A stretch of DNA of 64,000 nt from Pseudomonadota bacterium (GTDB taxonomy: Bacteria; Pseudomonadota; Alphaproteobacteria; Rhizobiales; Xanthobacteraceae). Where the stretch lies: positions 3,478 to 67,477 of the forward strand of contig JAEXHR010000188.1 of NCBI GenBank assembly GCA_023449855.1. Direction: 5' to 3'. The notes beneath the pieces were generated by a model that saw nothing but the letters and a program-made list of their open reading frames with translations, ran no database searches and was not told where the DNA came from. Made by a program: the position numbers and the translations under genes. This document shows positions 20,001 to 28,449 of the stretch, one piece after another; the stretch's first letter is position 1, and each line of letters starts with the position of its first letter.

Positions 20001-23000
20001 GCGCGCGGCGGCATCGATGTCGGCAATTGCATCGCTTCGGTCTGCAGCGGCGACACCACGCTGTATTCGAACGGCACCATCGCGCTCTCCACGACTGGTA
20101 AGTTCGAGCTGAGCAATGCGGTGCGCTACGGCACGCGTAATCTCTCGCTGGCCGTCGGCGGCATCAATGTCGGCAGCACGCAATCCCTCGCGGACGCATC
20201 CGCGCGTGGCGTCCTGCCGAGCGGCCTGATCCTGAACCAGAGCGTGCTCGACCGGCTGATCGCCGGCGATACATCCACCGGCGCGCCGGCGCTGGAGACG
20301 CTGATCCTCAACGCCTCCGCCAGCATGAATTTCTTCGGCGATGTCGCGCTCGATACTTACGACAAGGTCACCGGCCATTCGACCCTGGAACGCCTGGTGC
20401 TGACCACGCCCGCGATCTACGGCTATGGCAATGTCGGCACGCTGGCCAGCATCCGTACCAAGAATCTCGTCTTCGGCGGCTCGACCAACACGCCCACAGC
20501 GGTGGTCGCCAATGGCGCCGGCACCGGCAGCGGCGCGCTGGATTTTACGGCCGAACGCATCGAATTCGGCTTCGGCCCGTTCACACAGCCCAGCAATATC
20601 GCATCCTATGACCGCCTCGTGCTCGGCTTCGCCAATGTCGCGCTGACGGCCAGCGACCGTATCACCGCCAATCACAAAGGCGGCTTGAGCGTCTATCAAT
20701 CGCAAGGCGCCTATGTCGCTGGCACCGGCTACACCTATAGCGGCGGCAATCTCTCCATCATCACGCCGCTGTTCACCGGCGAGGCCGGCTCGGTCAACAG
20801 CATCACGGCGGGCGGCACGGTGTCCGTCACGTCGCCGAATGGGGCGACCGCAGGCGCAGTGACTGTGGATGCCGGTGCGCTCGGTGCGCAGATCGCGCTC
20901 TCCGGCAGCAACATCACTTTGGCAAGCGCCGTCGTTCTGCCCAGCGGCAAGCTGACACTGCGCGCCGATGGCGACATCATGCTCACCGATGCAACCCGGA
21001 TCGACATGTCCGGCCGCACCATCGTGTTCAACGACATCGCCAAGAGCAGCTGGGGCGGCGATGTCGTCCTTGAAAGCGCGGGCGGCAATATCGTCCAGGC
21101 GGCGGGATCGCGCATCGACTTGTCGGCCAAATTCAACGCCGCCGGCACGCTCCGTGCCGTGGCGCTGGATGCGGCGGCCGGCATGGTCGATCTGCAGGGC
21201 AGCATTCTCGGCTCAAGCTCCAGCACTTACGATGCCGGCGGCGTCTATATGCCTTACAAGGCTGCAAGCGTCGAAATCCGCGCGCAGCGTCTGGGTGGCG
21301 CGGGTTCGCTCACCGACCAGTTCGCCGCGCTCAATCAGCGCCTGAATTCCGGCAGCGTGTTCGGCGGCCGCAGCTTCCAGCTCAAGCAGGGCGATCTTGT
21401 CATCGGCGACGGCCTGAAAGCCGGCAGCGTCGATGTCTCGCTCGATGGCGGACAGCTCACAGTCACCGGCACCATAGATGCGTCAGGCGCTGCCGTCGGC
21501 TCGATCTATCTCGCGGCCAAGAACGGCCTCAGGCTGGCCGGCAGTGCGGTGCTCGATGCTCATGGCGAAGTCCTGCGCGTCGATAGCTATGGCAAGATCA
21601 TCGACAGCCCGAACCGCGCCGTCGTCGATCTCACCGCCAGCGACGGTGTGCTGACGCTGGCCGCCGGCGCACGCATCGATCTGCGCCACGGCACCATCTA
21701 TGGTCAGAATGACGGCGTCGCCCGCGGCACACTCGAACTCAACGCGCCGCGCATCGGCAGTAGCGGAAGCATGTTGGATGCGGATGCCGCCACCTATGGT
21801 GACATCGCCATCGATGCATCAGATCCGGTGACGATCCTGGGCGCGCGTTCTATCGCGGTCAATGCGATGCAGCGCTATACCGATGCGCCCAACGGCACGG
21901 ATGCTGCCGTCAGCGAACGGCCGTATCAGGTGATCACCCAGGCCTGGCTGAAGACCAAGCACGACGAAGCCACCACATTCATCAATGCCGCGCTCAATCG
22001 TAGCTCCGTGATGGACGGCAAGCTCGCCGGTCTCAACAACGACAGCTATCGCAACGCCTTCCATCTGCGCCCGGGCATCGAGATCGCCAGCAAGACGGCG
22101 GATGGCGATCTGGTGGTGCAGGGCGATCTCGATCTGTCCGGCTTCCGCTATAACGGCGTCAATCCGAATTTCGTGCGCACCGGCGTCACCGGCTCCGGCG
22201 AGGTCGGCACGCTGCGCTTCCGCGCCGGCGGCGATCTCAGCATCTATGGCGGCATCAATGACGGCTTTGCGCTGCCGGATACATTCACGACCCAGGACGA
22301 CAAGGGCTGGGTGCTGCTGGCCGGTATAGACTTCACCGGCGGCAATATCATCGTGCCCGGCGTCGGCGTGACACTGGCCGACGGCACCGCATTCCCCAAT
22401 GGCGCAACGCTGAATTACGATCTGCCGGTGCAGGGCGCCAACCTCGGCGTCGGCATGCGATTGCCGGCAGCAGCCAAGCTGAGCGCGGCGATCATCGTTC
22501 CAGCCGGCACGGTGCTGGCCGCTGCGATACGCGACGGCGCCGGCAATCTTCTCTACGCCGCGGGCACGTTGCTGAGCGTGGCGACGCCGATCCCGGCCGG
22601 CACGCAGCTCGATGCCGGCAGCGTGATGCCTGTCGCATTCTCGGTCTCGGCCTTTGTCTGGCCGAAGGGCGTGGCGCTGGCGCAGTTCAACGGCAGCACC
22701 GATGTGAGCAAAGCCAGCTTCCTGCTTGATGGCGATCTCGCCTTGAAGCCGGGATCGCTGATCCCCTCGGGCACCGATGTGAAACTACCTGGTGGCGACA
22801 AATCCGTCGAACTGCGGCCGGAAGTGGCCGGGCGCCAGGGCCGCATTTGGGCGGTCGCTCCGATGCTGGCGGAAGGCTCGCAGTCGTGGTCGTTCCGCTT
22901 TGTCGCCGGTGCCGATCTCGACGCCGCCGATGGCCGCCGCGTGCAGTCGCATCCGGCCCATGGCAGCATCCGGTTGGCGGATAGCCATTATGGTTCGTAC

Positions 23001-26000
23001 GGCAAGGCGGTCTCCAGCGGTTATGTCTGGAGTGATGCCTTTCCGGAGCTGGAAGGGCAACCGATCACCGATGCGGATGTCGTCTTGTATATCGGATATA
23101 GTTCGGTCGCGGAAATGTGTGCTACTGAATCGTATTTCTGCGTCGTCGGCGGTGGTGGCGCATCGTATGCGCTGGAGCTCGCCAGCATTCGCCCCAGCGT
23201 CGTGCGCACCGGCACCGGCGATCTGCAATTCTTCACCGGCGGCAATCTGCGGGTGGATTCGCTCTACGGCATCTACACCGCCGGCACTTCGTCGGTGACG
23301 ACATCCGCGAGCGATCCCTACAACCTGCCGCGCTTCCGCCTCATGGCCACCGGCACCGTAACCTCCGATGCCAATCAGGGCTATGAGAAACTGGTCGATG
23401 GCGGCGCCGACAGCATCTATCGTGCCTGGTATCCGACCGTTGGCGGCGATCTCACCATCAAGGTCGGTGGTGATCTCACCGGCGACGTGATCAGCAAATC
23501 GGCCTCCGTCAATCTGCGGCCGAACACGCAAGACGCCGGCTACAACACTGCCGATGTCGCCAACTGGCTGTGGCGGCAGGGCAGCAACACGGTGGCCACC
23601 GGCGGCGTCGCGCAGCCCACGGCCTGGTGGATCAATTTCGGCACTTATGTCGGCTTCGAGGGCGGGTTCAACAATCCGCAGACGAGCGCCGACCAGATGC
23701 GCGGCTTCACCGGCTTCGGCACGCTGGGCGGCGGTAACCTCGCCGTGGATGTCGCGGGCAATGCCGGCCGGCTCGAGACGCTGGCCGCCGGCAACTTCAA
23801 TCCGAACTGGCAGCCGCGCAGCCAGGGCCTGGTGTTGGCCGTGGGCAGCACCGGCCGCGTGATGGCGGATGGCAGCTTGCAACTCACCGGCGGCGGCGAT
23901 CTCAGCCTGCGTGTCGGCGGCGTGCTGAACACCGAGAGAAGCCAGCTCGGCTCGGAGCTTAACGGCACCTTCACCAATCTGCGCGGCCATTCCGAGATCA
24001 AGGCCTCGGAGATCGGCAGCATCGATCTGCTGTATGGCAATATGGCGCAAGACAACGTGCCGAAGGAAACCCGCGCCTTCGATCCGTTCAATGCCACCCG
24101 CGGCCTCGCTCTCGGCGGTCCGGTGCTGGCGCCCGGCGATGCCACTTTCAGCATCTCCACGCTGCGCGATCAGGTGCTGGAAACCGTGACCGATCCCGGC
24201 CGCCTGACGATGGTGAACCCGTCGGCCTTCACGGTCGATGGCACTGTCGGCAAAGCGTATAGCTGGTTCACGATGTGGACCGACCGCACCGCCATCGACC
24301 TGTTCTCGGCCGGTGGCAATCTGACGCCCTATGCGCCAGAGGCCTATGCCGCATCCGCGACAATTCAGACCGACGCTGCGGCAGTTTATCCCTCCATCTT
24401 CCGCGCGGTAGCGGCGACCGGCAGCCTGTACTACGGCAAGGCCGCCCGGATTGGCGGCAGTGACGGCGACAGCAACGGCGCGCTGATGCTCGCGCCGTCG
24501 CCGCGCAGCGAATTGCAATTCCTGGCCGGGGATTCGATCTATGCCGGCGGCTATTCCGTCAGCCAATCCAGTGCCGCGGCCGATGTGATCCCGACGCCGC
24601 AGAACCCGGCTTATGTCGGCTGGAAACTGAATGCCTATCCGGAAGTGCCGCAGCGAACCAATGTGTCGTCCCTCGGCAATGTGTCCAACGAGTCGATTTA
24701 TCCCTTGTTCGCTCTTGGCTCGGGCACGGCCGCAGGTCTCGGCAATGCCAATTCCGAACCGGCGCGGTTCTATGCACTAACCGGCGATCTCGTCGGCGTG
24801 AATTCCGGCCGCATCATCCATTACACCACCCCGGCCGATACACGTTACGATACCGACTGGTATATCGGCGGCGCGCCGGTGCGGATGATCGCCGGACGCG
24901 ACATCGTGCGCAGCGGCGATGGCAGCTTCACCGACGACAATCAGTCGGGCCAGGTGATCAAATTCTCCTACACGTCACGCGGCAATCTGTTCGTGCACAA
25001 TTCGCCGGGGGACATCTCGATCGTCTCGGCGGGGCGCGACATCATCTATAGCAATTTCAAGGTTGCCGGCCCCGGCACGCTGGAAGTCTCCGCCGGCCGC
25101 AACATCCTGATGGAGGACAAGGCCAGCATCACCTCGATGGGGCCTGTTGTTTCCGGCGATACACGGCCGGGGGCCTCCATTGCGATGATGGCGGGCACCG
25201 GTGCTGCGGGCGCAGATTTTGCGAAACTCGCGGCGCTTTATCTCGATCCCGCCAATCAGGCGGTTGCGGGCACGCCGCTGGCCGAACAGGCCGGGAAGGT
25301 GGCCAAGACCTATGAGACTGAGTTGGTCGCCTGGCTGAAGGATCACAACGGCTTTAGCGGCACGGTGGATCAAGCACGCGCCGCTTTCGCCGCGCTGCCG
25401 GCGGAGCAGCAGCGCATCTTCCTGCGGGAGGTCTATTTCGCCGAGCTGCGCGAAGGGGGACGTGAGTATAACAATCCGGCCAGCTCGCGTTACCAGTCCT
25501 ATCAGCGCGGCCGCCAGATGATCGCTACGCTGTTTCCTGAGACGGATGCCATTGGCAATCCGATCGCGAGGGATGGCGCGATCACCATGTTCGGCGACTC
25601 CGGCGTGCGCAGCAAATTCGGCGGCGATATCCAGATGCTGGCGCCGTCGGGGCGTATTGTCGTCGGTCTCGAAGGCCAGAAGGACTCCGCGACATCCGGC
25701 ATCGTCACTGAAGGCAAAGGCGATGTTCAGGTCTATGCCCATGGCAGCGTGCTGCTCGGCCTGTCGCGTATCATGACCACTTTTGGCGGCAATATTCTCG
25801 CCTGGTCGGCGACCGGTGATATCAATGCCGGCCGCGGCTCCAAGACCACGGTTCTGTTCACGCCGCCCAAACGCACGACCGACAAATACGGCAATGTGAC
25901 GCTGGCCCCCAATGTGCCGTCATCCGGCGCCGGCATCGCCACGCTCAATCCGATCCCTGAAGTGCGTGCCGGCGATATCGACCTGATCGCGCCGCTCGGC

Positions 26001-26405
26001 ACCATCGATGCGGGCGAAGCGGGTATTCGCGTGTCGGGCAATGTCAATCTGGCCGCGCTGCAGATTCTCAATGCGGCAAATATCCAGGTGCAGGGAGCGA
26101 CGACCGGGATCCCCACCGTGCAGGCGCCGAGCATAACCGCAGCCTTGTCGAGCTCGAATGCCAACACGGCCACGCAGCAGAACGCCGCCCCGACCCAAGC
26201 GGCGAGCAGCTCGCCGTCGGTGATTATCGTCGAAGTGCTCGGCTATGGCGGTGGTGATGGTGGCTCCGACGACAAGCAGAAGGATTCGGGACGCGCGGAG
26301 CAGCGGGCTTACGATCCGAATGCGGCTGTTCAGGTCGTCGGGCATGGCGAATTGAAGGATCGGGAGAAAGCGATCCTGTCTGACGACGAACAGAAGAGGC
26401 TTTGA
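14076..26405 (+). CDS. Giant TpsA-type filamentous haemagglutinin-like exoprotein (DUF3739 family), copy 2
   Basis: 4109 aa, complete. Signal peptide with hydrophobic core and cleavage near LYA/RALNGG; an Ala/Gln-rich, probably helical linker at about residues 50-115; a TPS (haemagglutination activity) domain at about 140-260 with the secretion motif NQNGI at 216-220 (NPNGI in classical TpsA) and 'FNVGARTTLTFDQQGNSSW'. A very long beta-helix follows. It has two Cys pairs (NCIASVC at 20026-20046; MCATESYFC at 23116-23142), an LPAGT-like repeat (22360-22790), a DUF3739 region with a helical insert (residues about 3713-3823), and the C-terminal block SVIIVEVLGYGGG (4048-4060) plus charged tail. 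It is a close paralogue of copy 1. It follows its STN-sigma-FecR set and is probably their target. It needs a TpsB pore, which is not in the window. Function (adhesion, biofilm, competition) is unproven. Confidence 0.95.
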   Translation: MPVRPLVLPVSISHAQRSRFLHRALLTGVCSTALLSIASGTLYARALNGGSAGGAVSAPNIAADAATQTAQRAATAAQQTQQSLARAARAVQDMQAIQAAARAAAAAQQTSVSVPVAVPNGLGAGGLLVAPGGKWDGANAPTQTVDANGQTQVGIRQLTQQAILEWQSFNVGARTTLTFDQQGNSSWVALNRVVGTTAPSHILGNIKADGHVYVINQNGIIFGGNSQINVGSLIASTAGITNEQFTANGIYGPNTPSFKAAGGKVVVEAGASIETRAPSSVTSGGGFVLMIGSQVENAGTIATPRGQTMLAAGDDFVLRAGFGSDANQTSTTRGNEISPIMKAGSTSGNVTNTGLIFAQQGDITMAGRSLAQNGVLIATTSVNTRGTIHLLNKASDTAGSIGLAAGSVSAILPELDSDETAIDSQRDALIKASDAANLLRVGTTTFDNLSLLADRQDQSRVEIVSGGTVTFKGGSITAAQGGQIAVSAKRIVAEEGATLDVSGVRGVALAMASNNVKISVQGNELRDSPQNRDSNVLKSNDVWIDVRSLTLVADGTGGYTGNRYYTKGGLLEVGGYLNTTPHTIGEWAAIGGSITLAATSEVIAQSGATFNISGGSLDYAAGWIRSTNLIGIDGRRYTVDNAPADMTFVGFAGSFSRTHQIQGKLDDRLTETWTTVFDRGRTSLRWEDAYSVGRDAGRLNLSTPTSIFAASIVADTVTGQYQTSKRSSAVADGYKLTQTTVAQNGTLALGQYGATGRTDLYNTDVRIADPAASGLPADRTNTAWFDAGYLSAQKLGGLDLGSRGRITIDAPVQLADGGVVRLIAPLIDIKADITARSGGVSASNLFTGSGTSATQVALVSNGTSTVTVHDGATIDVRGLWVNAIAADDERSGQAYRDGGSVSLQSSRDVAVENGAAIDTSSGAMLDIRGSFKGGKGGSISLLADAFGAGNGRLTLGGTLLGYGAAGGGTLTIDSGPKIVIGGAADAAVLSLDTSIFRTGFAQYAINGHKGVSVAPGVVVDVAMPTYQLAAGASGIATGGDPSAALGVVTLPLYMPNAAQNQLVQRAGASLSLQAGVSQSTAGDLASVVLDIGQGAVINVDPGQTIKLTSVGQLNIDGTLNAWGGNIILSGLFTGASEASNAAGHNRSIWLGDHAVLDVAARAASALDRRGRRYGTVANGGSIVIGGTIDHSAGLASAPDLFVVVKSGARLDASGGQAMLDIDGQAITVASNGGSISLASNNGLYLDGSFVANAGAATAAGGTLSLAMVSSNYVRATAASVLLPRQLIIAQDHGAFALQSVSDPAAAALVYGHGGIAVSQIAAGGFGSLNLLASNVAFAGNVDLNLRQNLQIYTGTLSLANSAPLTSQVNLNASYLRLAGYLPTSRDQYVQPGGVTNPSTLPGSATFSASADLIDARGLVSFGSRGATGASQPVFEQVTLNSRGDIRFLAAGAPNNTGEPTTQLITSGDVTLRAAQLYPTIGAAAGVTTGTNRTLTVGRSTTETPELPYSAFGRLRLAAGHVVQGGVVRAPLGSLEFGLTSTSTIDFLPGSITSVSGAGLEMPYGGTIDGQVWNYNGSAVSFVGAGGVLGTSLAFGVTLNAKAVDVQPGAVLDLSGGGALTGAGFVSGRGGSVDVLRYALADANPGYSYSKSGNQVYAIVPGHVAAYAPVTPDAGTREPAIGRQITLDGSTPGLPAGTYTLMPATYALLPGAFRVELTPADSRGLTTSVAFANGSYLAGARLSIANTGISESLARRVIVTSGATVRTHSLYDETSYANFAIADAVRRGIPRPMLPVDGKGLKYTITSGAGANSLTFDGTGLFGAATGGYDGAVSILANKIEVVAGGRQATPGFTGVTIVADELNALGASRLTVGGIQYVEYGQGGNYVRAANVSQYVYLRSGAVLSAPEVFLIAADPSNPELGDGLVRIEQGASINTLGRGKVAFDSNDGFIYAPQGAHFVAVSNGLINVAPSTGVARGGIDVGNCIASVCSGDTTLYSNGTIALSTTGKFELSNAVRYGTRNLSLAVGGINVGSTQSLADASARGVLPSGLILNQSVLDRLIAGDTSTGAPALETLILNASASMNFFGDVALDTYDKVTGHSTLERLVLTTPAIYGYGNVGTLASIRTKNLVFGGSTNTPTAVVANGAGTGSGALDFTAERIEFGFGPFTQPSNIASYDRLVLGFANVALTASDRITANHKGGLSVYQSQGAYVAGTGYTYSGGNLSIITPLFTGEAGSVNSITAGGTVSVTSPNGATAGAVTVDAGALGAQIALSGSNITLASAVVLPSGKLTLRADGDIMLTDATRIDMSGRTIVFNDIAKSSWGGDVVLESAGGNIVQAAGSRIDLSAKFNAAGTLRAVALDAAAGMVDLQGSILGSSSSTYDAGGVYMPYKAASVEIRAQRLGGAGSLTDQFAALNQRLNSGSVFGGRSFQLKQGDLVIGDGLKAGSVDVSLDGGQLTVTGTIDASGAAVGSIYLAAKNGLRLAGSAVLDAHGEVLRVDSYGKIIDSPNRAVVDLTASDGVLTLAAGARIDLRHGTIYGQNDGVARGTLELNAPRIGSSGSMLDADAATYGDIAIDASDPVTILGARSIAVNAMQRYTDAPNGTDAAVSERPYQVITQAWLKTKHDEATTFINAALNRSSVMDGKLAGLNNDSYRNAFHLRPGIEIASKTADGDLVVQGDLDLSGFRYNGVNPNFVRTGVTGSGEVGTLRFRAGGDLSIYGGINDGFALPDTFTTQDDKGWVLLAGIDFTGGNIIVPGVGVTLADGTAFPNGATLNYDLPVQGANLGVGMRLPAAAKLSAAIIVPAGTVLAAAIRDGAGNLLYAAGTLLSVATPIPAGTQLDAGSVMPVAFSVSAFVWPKGVALAQFNGSTDVSKASFLLDGDLALKPGSLIPSGTDVKLPGGDKSVELRPEVAGRQGRIWAVAPMLAEGSQSWSFRFVAGADLDAADGRRVQSHPAHGSIRLADSHYGSYGKAVSSGYVWSDAFPELEGQPITDADVVLYIGYSSVAEMCATESYFCVVGGGGASYALELASIRPSVVRTGTGDLQFFTGGNLRVDSLYGIYTAGTSSVTTSASDPYNLPRFRLMATGTVTSDANQGYEKLVDGGADSIYRAWYPTVGGDLTIKVGGDLTGDVISKSASVNLRPNTQDAGYNTADVANWLWRQGSNTVATGGVAQPTAWWINFGTYVGFEGGFNNPQTSADQMRGFTGFGTLGGGNLAVDVAGNAGRLETLAAGNFNPNWQPRSQGLVLAVGSTGRVMADGSLQLTGGGDLSLRVGGVLNTERSQLGSELNGTFTNLRGHSEIKASEIGSIDLLYGNMAQDNVPKETRAFDPFNATRGLALGGPVLAPGDATFSISTLRDQVLETVTDPGRLTMVNPSAFTVDGTVGKAYSWFTMWTDRTAIDLFSAGGNLTPYAPEAYAASATIQTDAAAVYPSIFRAVAATGSLYYGKAARIGGSDGDSNGALMLAPSPRSELQFLAGDSIYAGGYSVSQSSAAADVIPTPQNPAYVGWKLNAYPEVPQRTNVSSLGNVSNESIYPLFALGSGTAAGLGNANSEPARFYALTGDLVGVNSGRIIHYTTPADTRYDTDWYIGGAPVRMIAGRDIVRSGDGSFTDDNQSGQVIKFSYTSRGNLFVHNSPGDISIVSAGRDIIYSNFKVAGPGTLEVSAGRNILMEDKASITSMGPVVSGDTRPGASIAMMAGTGAAGADFAKLAALYLDPANQAVAGTPLAEQAGKVAKTYETELVAWLKDHNGFSGTVDQARAAFAALPAEQQRIFLREVYFAELREGGREYNNPASSRYQSYQRGRQMIATLFPETDAIGNPIARDGAITMFGDSGVRSKFGGDIQMLAPSGRIVVGLEGQKDSATSGIVTEGKGDVQVYAHGSVLLGLSRIMTTFGGNILAWSATGDINAGRGSKTTVLFTPPKRTTDKYGNVTLAPNVPSSGAGIATLNPIPEVRAGDIDLIAPLGTIDAGEAGIRVSGNVNLAALQILNAANIQVQGATTGIPTVQAPSITAALSSSNANTATQQNAAPTQAASSSPSVIIVEVLGYGGGDGGSDDKQKDSGRAEQRAYDPNAAVQVVGHGELKDREKAILSDDEQKRL

Positions 26406-27093
26406 AACAAATGATGCCCGGGAAAGTGCGCCTGCGGAGGTGTATCCGTTTTCGTCTGAAGCGTAGTCGCTCCAGCGACGGCGCTTGAGACCGACGAACG
26501 CGGGCGGCGGCGTTTGGACCGCGAGCAAAAATCGCCGCGTCGATGCAGCGTTTGCTGGAAATTAAATGTCATGGGACAGCAACACCCACGACCGCTCGGG
26601 ACAATATGTCGTTAATCGGAGGGCGACAACGACCGCTCATGGCGCAAAGCGGACGTCAATCTTTGCGGTGAACCTCGGCGATGCGCGGTAGGTCTTCCGA
26701 TAGAAGAGTGGAGACTGTTGTTTGAGACTGGCATTCTACTCAAGTCACGCCCCGAGTTGCCGTGAAGATACTACGACGCTTCGATCTTCCAGCTTGTAAT
26801 GCCAGAGAGGGTCGAAAACTCTGATCCGAGCGAAGATACGCCCAAGAGATTTGGCGGGATAACAGCAATTGCTTTTTACAGCGCAGAGCACACCGTTCCG
26901 ACCAATCAGTTCGCATTTTTATTCCAAGCGGTCGCCAAATGGCGTGCGTTCAGGACAAGTTGCGGACTCGTATGTTGTTGAATTATCGATGTTATTTCGC
27001 CTCTGGGGGATTGGGGTTTCCTGGGCAAACAACGTGGACAGCCCTCGATAGTCGCGTCACAAACGGTGCAGCGAAATAATCTATCATTGACGC
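26406..27093. other. Intergenic region between exoprotein copy 2 and the second STN gene
   Basis: About 690 bases without a credible gene; the short frames at 26799-26981 and 26869-27051 have no features of a gene. It holds palindrome copy 2 (26629-26656). The right half, from about 26860, is visibly richer in A/T and probably carries the promoter of the second regulatory set, but I cannot define it. Confidence 0.6.
26629..26656. repeat. Short palindromic repeat, copy 2 (downstream of exoprotein copy 2)
   Basis: 28 bases, arms ACGACCGC and GCGGACGT with one mismatch, and the same GGCGCAAA loop end as the copies at 11227 and 42708. It sits 223 bases after the exoprotein stop. Confidence 0.7.
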
Positions 27094-27819
27094 ATGTTCT
27101 CGAAGACCCATCCTGATCGCTTCGAAAGATTGCCGACCGGTTTCAGGCGTCGTGCCGTCTTGGCCTTTGTTTCATTGGCTCTTGTTGCCAGCGTTGCCGA
27201 AGCGCGCGATGACGCTTCAGAAAAATCCGTCGCGATCGCATTCAACATACCGTCGCAACCGCTTTTTGACGCCCTGATGGCGTTTGGGGCAAAAACCAAT
27301 CTGGAAATCTTTTTCGATGGTGCGTTGACTACGGGCCGCCGATCGCGCGCCTTGCAAGGCGTCTATCAGCCGCTCGAAGGGCTCAGATTGTTGCTGCGGG
27401 GCACTGGCTATGTTCCGAGCGGATCACAGCAAGACGGTGGCTTCAGCATCGCACCAGTAACGGCGACGGCTGTGGGTGGCATCGCGCGTTTCGATGCCTA
27501 TTTTGCGCGTCTGCAGGACGCATTTGCCGGCTCGCTCTGCGGTGTCAGGTCGCCTGCTGCGGCACCCGGGCGGATCGTCGCCAATATCTGGATCGCATCC
27601 TCCGGCGCGATCTCGCGCGCCGATGTATTCGGACTGTCACAATATCCCGATAGTCGTGACCGCATCTCCGCAACCTTGCGGGGTATGCGCATCGACGAAC
27701 CGCCTGCCGGCCTGCCGCAGCCTGTCACCATGGCAATCTTTCCGCCGAAGGCTGGCGACAAGGACGGCGACATAGCGGGGTGTCCAGGCGCCACGGATGG
27801 TCACAGCAACGGCGGATAG
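27094..27819 (+). CDS. Exported STN-domain protein with TonB-C-like domain, second set
   Basis: 241 aa, paralogue of the protein at 11623-12345. Signal peptide: FRRR followed by AVLAFVSLALVASVAEA, with AEA/RDD as the probable cleavage site. STN domain at about residues 48-121 ('IPSQPLFDALMAFGAKTNLE', 'LEGLRLLLRGTGY'). A TonB-C-like half follows ('NIWIASSGAIS', 'IDEPPAGLPQPVTMAI'). A cysteine before and one after this half (SLCGV, AGCPG) match the first copy and could form a disulfide. No receptor barrel is present, so it should act as a free periplasmic signal protein for the FecR at 28446. ATG 27094 is the natural start. The gap to the sigma gene is 60 bases. Confidence 0.82.
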   Translation: MFSKTHPDRFERLPTGFRRRAVLAFVSLALVASVAEARDDASEKSVAIAFNIPSQPLFDALMAFGAKTNLEIFFDGALTTGRRSRALQGVYQPLEGLRLLLRGTGYVPSGSQQDGGFSIAPVTATAVGGIARFDAYFARLQDAFAGSLCGVRSPAAAPGRIVANIWIASSGAISRADVFGLSQYPDSRDRISATLRGMRIDEPPAGLPQPVTMAIFPPKAGDKDGDIAGCPGATDGHSNGG

Positions 27820-27879
27820 CGTGAGTTCTGACGTCTCTGACAAGCCCGCGGCCGGCATTTGCCGGAAGGTTTGCCGCCG

Positions 27880-28449
27880 ATGACCGAAGCCGGCGCCAGA
27901 CTGCTCCGCCAGACCTTCCTTGTCGGCTATGGCGATTTGAAAACGCGCCTGACCCAGCGGCTGGGCTCGGCCGAACTCGCCAGCGAAGCCCTGCAGGACA
28001 CCTGGCTGCGGCTGGACGATGTCAAGCTGACTGCGCCGGTTGCGCAGCCGCGGCCTTATCTGCTCCGCGTGGCCTATCATCTCGCCCTCAAGCGCCTGCG
28101 CCGGCAGCGCAGGACGGTGTCGCTGGACGATGCCACGGCGGCGCTCGATCTGGTCGATGACGGGCCGAGCGCAGAACATGTGGTGGCGTCCCGCGCCGAA
28201 TTGCAGGATTTGCAGCGCGCGGTGCAGGAATTGCCCGCACGCCGGCGCGAAATCCTGCTAGCATCGCGACTCGACAATGTGCCGCTGCGCGTGCTTGCCG
28301 AACGGTTCGGCATTCCGCAGCGGCTGGTCGAGCGCGAATTGCGCCGCGCCGTCCTGCATTGCGCCGCCCGACTCGATCGCAAGGTGGTGCAGCGGTTCGG
28401 CCCGCGCGCGGCATCCTCGGCGGGCGAAACTTCAGAGACGGGCGAATGA
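27880..28449 (+). CDS. ECF RNA polymerase sigma factor, FecI-like, second set
   Basis: 189 aa. Region 2: 'ASEALQDTWLRLDD' and 'PRPYLLRVAYHLALKRLRR'; region 4: 'AVQELPARRREILLASRLD' and 'VLAERFGIPQRLVERELRRAV'. The start at ATG 27880 has GGAAGG 10 bases upstream; the TTG at 27859 precedes that site and is rejected. The stop overlaps the next start in ATGA, so sigma and anti-sigma are translationally coupled. It is paralogous to the sigma factor at 12342 but diverged enough that the two could read different promoters. Probable target: exoprotein gene at 29580. Confidence 0.9.
   Translation: MTEAGARLLRQTFLVGYGDLKTRLTQRLGSAELASEALQDTWLRLDDVKLTAPVAQPRPYLLRVAYHLALKRLRRQRRTVSLDDATAALDLVDDGPSAEHVVASRAELQDLQRAVQELPARRREILLASRLDNVPLRVLAERFGIPQRLVERELRRAVLHCAARLDRKVVQRFGPRAASSAGETSETGE

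Noticed and set aside
26799..26981. 60-codon frame before the second STN gene
   Set aside because: Lies in the A/T-richer intergenic region, has no ribosome site and overlaps another equally weak frame.
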